Shown: positions 6,053 to 7,685 of the stretch, piece by piece
Position numbering within the stretch: position 1 is the first letter of the stretch
How the letters are laid out: each line of letters starts with the position of its first letter
From: Kouleothrix aurantiaca
Lineage (GTDB): Bacteria > Chloroflexota > Chloroflexia > Chloroflexales > Roseiflexaceae
Direction: 5' to 3'
Assembly: GCA_001399705.1 (NCBI GenBank)
Contig: LJCR01000090.1
Coordinates: 1 to 7,685, forward strand
DNA length: 7,685 nucleotides
The notes under the pieces: generated by a model
What the model was told of the DNA's origin: nothing
What the model saw: the letters and a program-made list of their open reading frames with translations, nothing else
Database searches by the model: none
Made by a program: the position numbers and the translations under genes

Positions 6053-6081
6053 ATTAAATCATAGAACCGACGACTTGTCAA
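6053..6081 (-). promoter_or_regulatory. Sigma70-like promoter of the sugar transporter operon
   Basis: Read on the minus strand: TTGACA (6081-6076, consensus), a 17-nt spacer, TTTAAT (6058-6053, 5 of 6), then operator O1. The leader to the ATG at 6008 is about 38 nt. Confidence 0.85.
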
Positions 6082-6103
6082 GCATGAAAATACCAATTAT
6101 ACT
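6075..6103 (+). promoter_or_regulatory. Sigma70-like promoter of the LacI-family gene
   Basis: TTGTCA (6075-6080, 5 of 6), a 17-nt spacer and TATACT (6098-6103, 5 of 6). Its -35 box overlaps the -35 box of the divergent transporter promoter by five bases, on the small palindrome CTTGTCAAG. The expected leader is about 40 nt. Confidence 0.8.
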
Positions 6104-6150
6104 GATTGCAAAGATATACTTCTTTTTGGGTTACACGCTGGAGGCAGCTA

Positions 6151-7194
6151 ATGACAACGTTGCCAAAAAAGGAAGAAATCACACGACGTTTGGCGACCAT
6201 GCGTGATGTCGCTGCGCTCGCAGGTGTCAGTATAAAAACTGTGTCGCGCGTTGTTAACCAGGAGCCTGGTGTATCGCCCGAGCTGGTGGAACGTGTGATG
6301 AATGCAGTGAGGTTGCTGGATTACCACCATAATACCACAGCTAGCAATCTTCGGCGAGCGGATCAGCGCACCTCTACAATTGGCTTATTGCTCGACGATG
6401 TGTCCAACCCATTTTCGTCGGCGCTGCACCGCGCGATTGAAGAGGTGGCGCGCGAGCACGATACACTGCTGCTGGCCAGCAGCAGCGATCAGGATGCCGA
6501 ACGTGAAGAAAAGATCGCGCTGACCTTAGCCGCGCGCCGGATCGATGGCCTGATTGTGGTGCCGACTCCGCGCAGCCAGAGCGGTTTGCACCATATCCAG
6601 AGTCTGGGCCGGCCAATAGTATTTGTCGACCGGCCAGCGATCTTCCACGACGCCGACAGTGTGATCGTTGATAACCGCTATAGCGCCAGCCAGGCAGTGC
6701 AGCATATGGCCCGCTATGGGCACCGCCGAATCGCGTTTCTGGGCGATAATCATGCGGTTTGGACGGCTGCGGAACGCTATTTGGGCTATGTCGATGGAAT
6801 GGCGGTGGCCGGTTTGCAGGTCGATCCACAGATTGTGCGGCAGGATTTATCGAATATCGATATGGCGCAAGCGGCGGCGGAAGAACTGCTGGCGAGCCCA
6901 ATTCCGCCCACTGCTTTTTTTACCGGGCAGAACCTGGTGACAATCGGCGCGTTGCGGGCGCTGCAGCATCACCATTTGCAGCACCGGGTTGCACTGGTGG
7001 GTTTCGACGATTTCCTGCTGGCCGATCTGCTCGCCCCGGCGATTACCGTGATTGCACAGGACCCGGCGCAGCTGGGTAAAGCCGCTGCCGAACTGCTTTT
7101 TGCGCGCATTGCTGGCGATACGTCTCTGCCGCGCCGCATTGAGGTGCCAACAGCCCTGATAGTTCGCGGTTCGGGTGAAATTCCGCTGTTGTAA
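6151..7194 (+). CDS. LacI-family transcriptional repressor, local regulator of the sugar transporter
   Basis: The protein has 347 residues from the ATG at 6151, preceded by GGAGG with a 6-nt gap; the open frame extends upstream to a TTG with no ribosome site. Residues 17-36 are the LacI helix-turn-helix (MRDVAALAGVSIKTVSRVVN). NTTASNLRR at about 61-69 is the hinge helix, with L67 in the place of the lever residue that inserts at the operator's central CpG. From about residue 76 (TIGLLLDDVSNPFSS) to the end is the periplasmic-binding-protein-like effector domain (DGLIVVPT, PIVFVDRP, YGHRRIAFLGD, VGFDDF). The 16 residues before MRDVA are longer than usual, and the first five codons lie inside operator O2. 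Divergent placement from a CUT2 operon and matching operators at both genes make it the likely local sugar-responsive repressor, autoregulated. The effector is not identifiable. Confidence 0.95.
   Translation: MTTLPKKEEITRRLATMRDVAALAGVSIKTVSRVVNQEPGVSPELVERVMNAVRLLDYHHNTTASNLRRADQRTSTIGLLLDDVSNPFSSALHRAIEEVAREHDTLLLASSSDQDAEREEKIALTLAARRIDGLIVVPTPRSQSGLHHIQSLGRPIVFVDRPAIFHDADSVIVDNRYSASQAVQHMARYGHRRIAFLGDNHAVWTAAERYLGYVDGMAVAGLQVDPQIVRQDLSNIDMAQAAAEELLASPIPPTAFFTGQNLVTIGALRALQHHHLQHRVALVGFDDFLLADLLAPAITVIAQDPAQLGKAAAELLFARIAGDTSLPRRIEVPTALIVRGSGEIPLL
6152..6165. promoter_or_regulatory. LacI-type operator O2 overlapping the lacI start codon
   Basis: TGACAACGTTGCCA matches O1 at 13 of 14 positions. 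It starts at the second base of the ATG and encodes the N-terminal residues MTTLP. Its centre is 114 bp from that of O1, close to 11 helical turns, which would suit looping by a tetrameric or bridging repressor. It sits downstream of the lacI promoter, so it would act as a roadblock for autorepression (inference). Confidence 0.8.
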
Positions 7195-7202
7195 TAGTTG
7201 CC

Positions 7203-7320
7203 AGAACCGAGAACCAAGAACCGCAGAACAGGGTCAGGTACTTCGTCCTGAGTAGCGCGCAGCGCGTATCGAAGGGCGAGAACTGCGGAACCAAAACCGA
7301 GAATTGCAGAATCAGGAACC
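7203..7320. repeat. Heptanucleotide array (AGAACCG family), interrupted
   Basis: Units of 7 nt run AGAACCG, AGAACCA, AGAACCG, CAGAACA (7203-7230) and resume at 7279 as AGAACTG, CGGAACC, AAAACCG, AGAATTG, CAGAATC, AGGAACC (to 7320). The 48 nt between are a palindromic element. The array begins 8 nt after the lacI stop. No start signals or coding pattern are seen in it. Together with the palindrome at 7330 and the terminator it fills 7195-7433; 7434-7532 shows nothing recognisable. Confidence 0.75.
7231..7278. repeat. 48-bp palindromic element inside the heptamer array
   Basis: An outer stem CTTCG (7241-7245)/CGAAG (7270-7274) and an inner stem CGCGC (7256-7260)/GCGCG (7262-7266), flanked by TA on each side, form an imperfect hairpin. 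The sequence resembles the dispersed CCTTCGATACG...CTCAGGACGAAG repeats seen in many environmental genomes (recall only). Its ends fall between heptamer units, as if inserted there. Confidence 0.6.
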
Positions 7321-7329
7321 CGGGGCGAA

Positions 7330-7347
7330 GGCGTATCGCAATATGCC
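7330..7347. repeat. Small palindrome GGCGTAT/ATATGCC
   Basis: GGCGTAT (7330-7336), loop CGCA and ATATGCC (7341-7347) pair with one G-T wobble. It resembles the GGGGCGTATTGCAATACGCCCC intergenic palindromes I recall from Chloroflexota; the surrounding CGGGGC supports an older, decayed copy. Confidence 0.45.
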
Positions 7348-7385
7348 CAGATTAGACAGCCGTGCGTCTCTGCGCTGATTTTGAG

Positions 7386-7433
7386 CGCAAAGAAAGCCGC
7401 CCAACTAGCCAAGGTTGGGCGGCTTTCTTTGCG
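7386..7433. terminator. Bidirectional rho-independent terminator
   Basis: The arms CGCAAAGAAAGCCGCCCAAC (7386-7405) and 7414-7433 are perfect 20-nt reverse complements around an 8-nt loop. The GC-rich core (7396-7405/7414-7423) is followed by TTTCTTT (7424-7430) and preceded by AAAGAAA (7389-7395), so either strand gives a core stem plus U-tract. It would end lacI transcription from the left and a convergent transcript from the right. Confidence 0.9.
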
Positions 7434-7532
7434 TGCGCTACTGCAAAATCTTACGGCGCGTTTCAAGGGAGGTTTCAGAAAGCCTGGAAAATACTGAATG
7501 CCGAAGCCTTACCTCTAATACTGGCGCGTGGC

Positions 7533-7685
7533 TCAGGCCATCACAGCGTGCGGCAGCCTTGCCAGCGGCGATTGCTGCTCGGCCAGGGCAAGCTGTGCGA
7601 CCACCAGAAATTTATGCATCCAGCGATCAAAGCTGGCGATGCTGTGGGCGCTTGCCCGCCTGGCTAACGCGGCGCGCGCCTGCGC
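7533..7685 (-). CDS. C-terminal end of an unidentified minus-strand gene (5' end outside window)
   Basis: From the right edge the minus strand is open for 50 codons to a TGA at 7535-7533, reading AQARAALARRASAHS... and ending ...LARLPHAVMA. The other two minus frames stop within about 20 codons, and third codon positions are mostly G or C as expected for this DNA. The fragment is Ala/Arg-rich and looks helical; no family is recognised. Its position, convergent with lacI and reading toward the bidirectional terminator, supports it being real. A plus-strand frame over the same bases runs through the terminator stem and is not favoured. Chance openness over 50 codons in GC-rich DNA cannot be excluded. 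Confidence 0.4.
   Translation of the reverse strand, partial: AQARAALARRASAHSIASFDRWMHKFLVVAQLALAEQQSPLARLPHAVMA

Noticed and set aside
6106..6150. TTG at 6106 as start of the LacI-family protein
   Set aside because: It is only 3 nt past the predicted -10 box and has no ribosome site; the ATG at 6151 has GGAGG at proper distance.
7203..7320. Possible CRISPR-like array
   Set aside because: Units are 7 nt with no spacers of 30-40 nt and no long conserved repeat; it is a short tandem array with one inserted palindrome.
7362..7667. Plus-strand open frame of 101 codons after lacI
   Set aside because: It runs through both arms of the perfect terminator stem, has no ribosome binding site, and competes with the better-supported minus frame at 7533-7685.

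Overview
The window is high-GC DNA with strong sigma70-like promoters, scattered short-period repeats and genes typical of filamentous Chloroflexota (Roseiflexus/Kouleothrix-like relatives). The phylum is inferred from gene content and repeat style; no rRNA or marker gene is present to confirm it.

Layout: (1) 1-528 (+) is the C-terminal part of an ABC exporter ATPase, with a heptanucleotide inverted repeat inserted in frame into the nucleotide-binding domain. (2) 574-635 is a strong promoter with a perfect 10+10 bp operator-like inverted repeat. It drives an ORF at 636 (+) that begins as a TrmB-family winged-helix regulator. After about 102 codons this switches into the middle of a PA14 domain, followed by a full PA14 domain and a malectin-like domain. 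(3) That segment runs at about 2000 into the antisense of an LLM-class F420-dependent oxidoreductase gene (2813 to about 2001, minus), which has lost its own C-terminus. The TrmB, PA14/malectin and LLM pieces are all truncated exactly where they meet, so 636-2813 is a mosaic: either a real rearrangement or an assembly chimera. (4) 2814-3024 holds two 9-nt tandem repeat families.

(5) 3025-6008 (minus) is a complete CUT2-type sugar uptake operon in the order lipoprotein binding protein, permease, single-domain ATPase. A hairpin follows the binding-protein gene, and the permease and ATPase genes share an ATGA overlap. (6) 6009-6150 is a compact divergent control region. Two good promoters face opposite ways and share one -35 site. 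A perfect 14-bp LacI-type operator lies at the start site of the transporter promoter, and a near-identical second copy 114 bp away lies over the start codon of the divergent LacI-family gene (6151-7194, +). The simplest reading is a self-regulating sugar switch: the LacI protein represses both the transporter and itself, and the imported sugar or a derivative relieves repression.

(7) 7195-7350 is a repeat nest: a heptanucleotide array interrupted between units by a 48-bp palindromic element, then another small palindrome. (8) 7386-7433 is a perfect 20-bp stem with A- and T-tracts, a bidirectional terminator between lacI and what looks like the 3' end of a convergent minus-strand gene (7533-7685, off the window edge).

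No CRISPR array, tRNA, rRNA or recognisable transposase was seen. The most unusual features are the TrmB/PA14/malectin/LLM mosaic, the heptamer hairpin inside an ATPase domain, the operator written into a start codon, and the phased insertion of a palindrome in a heptamer array.
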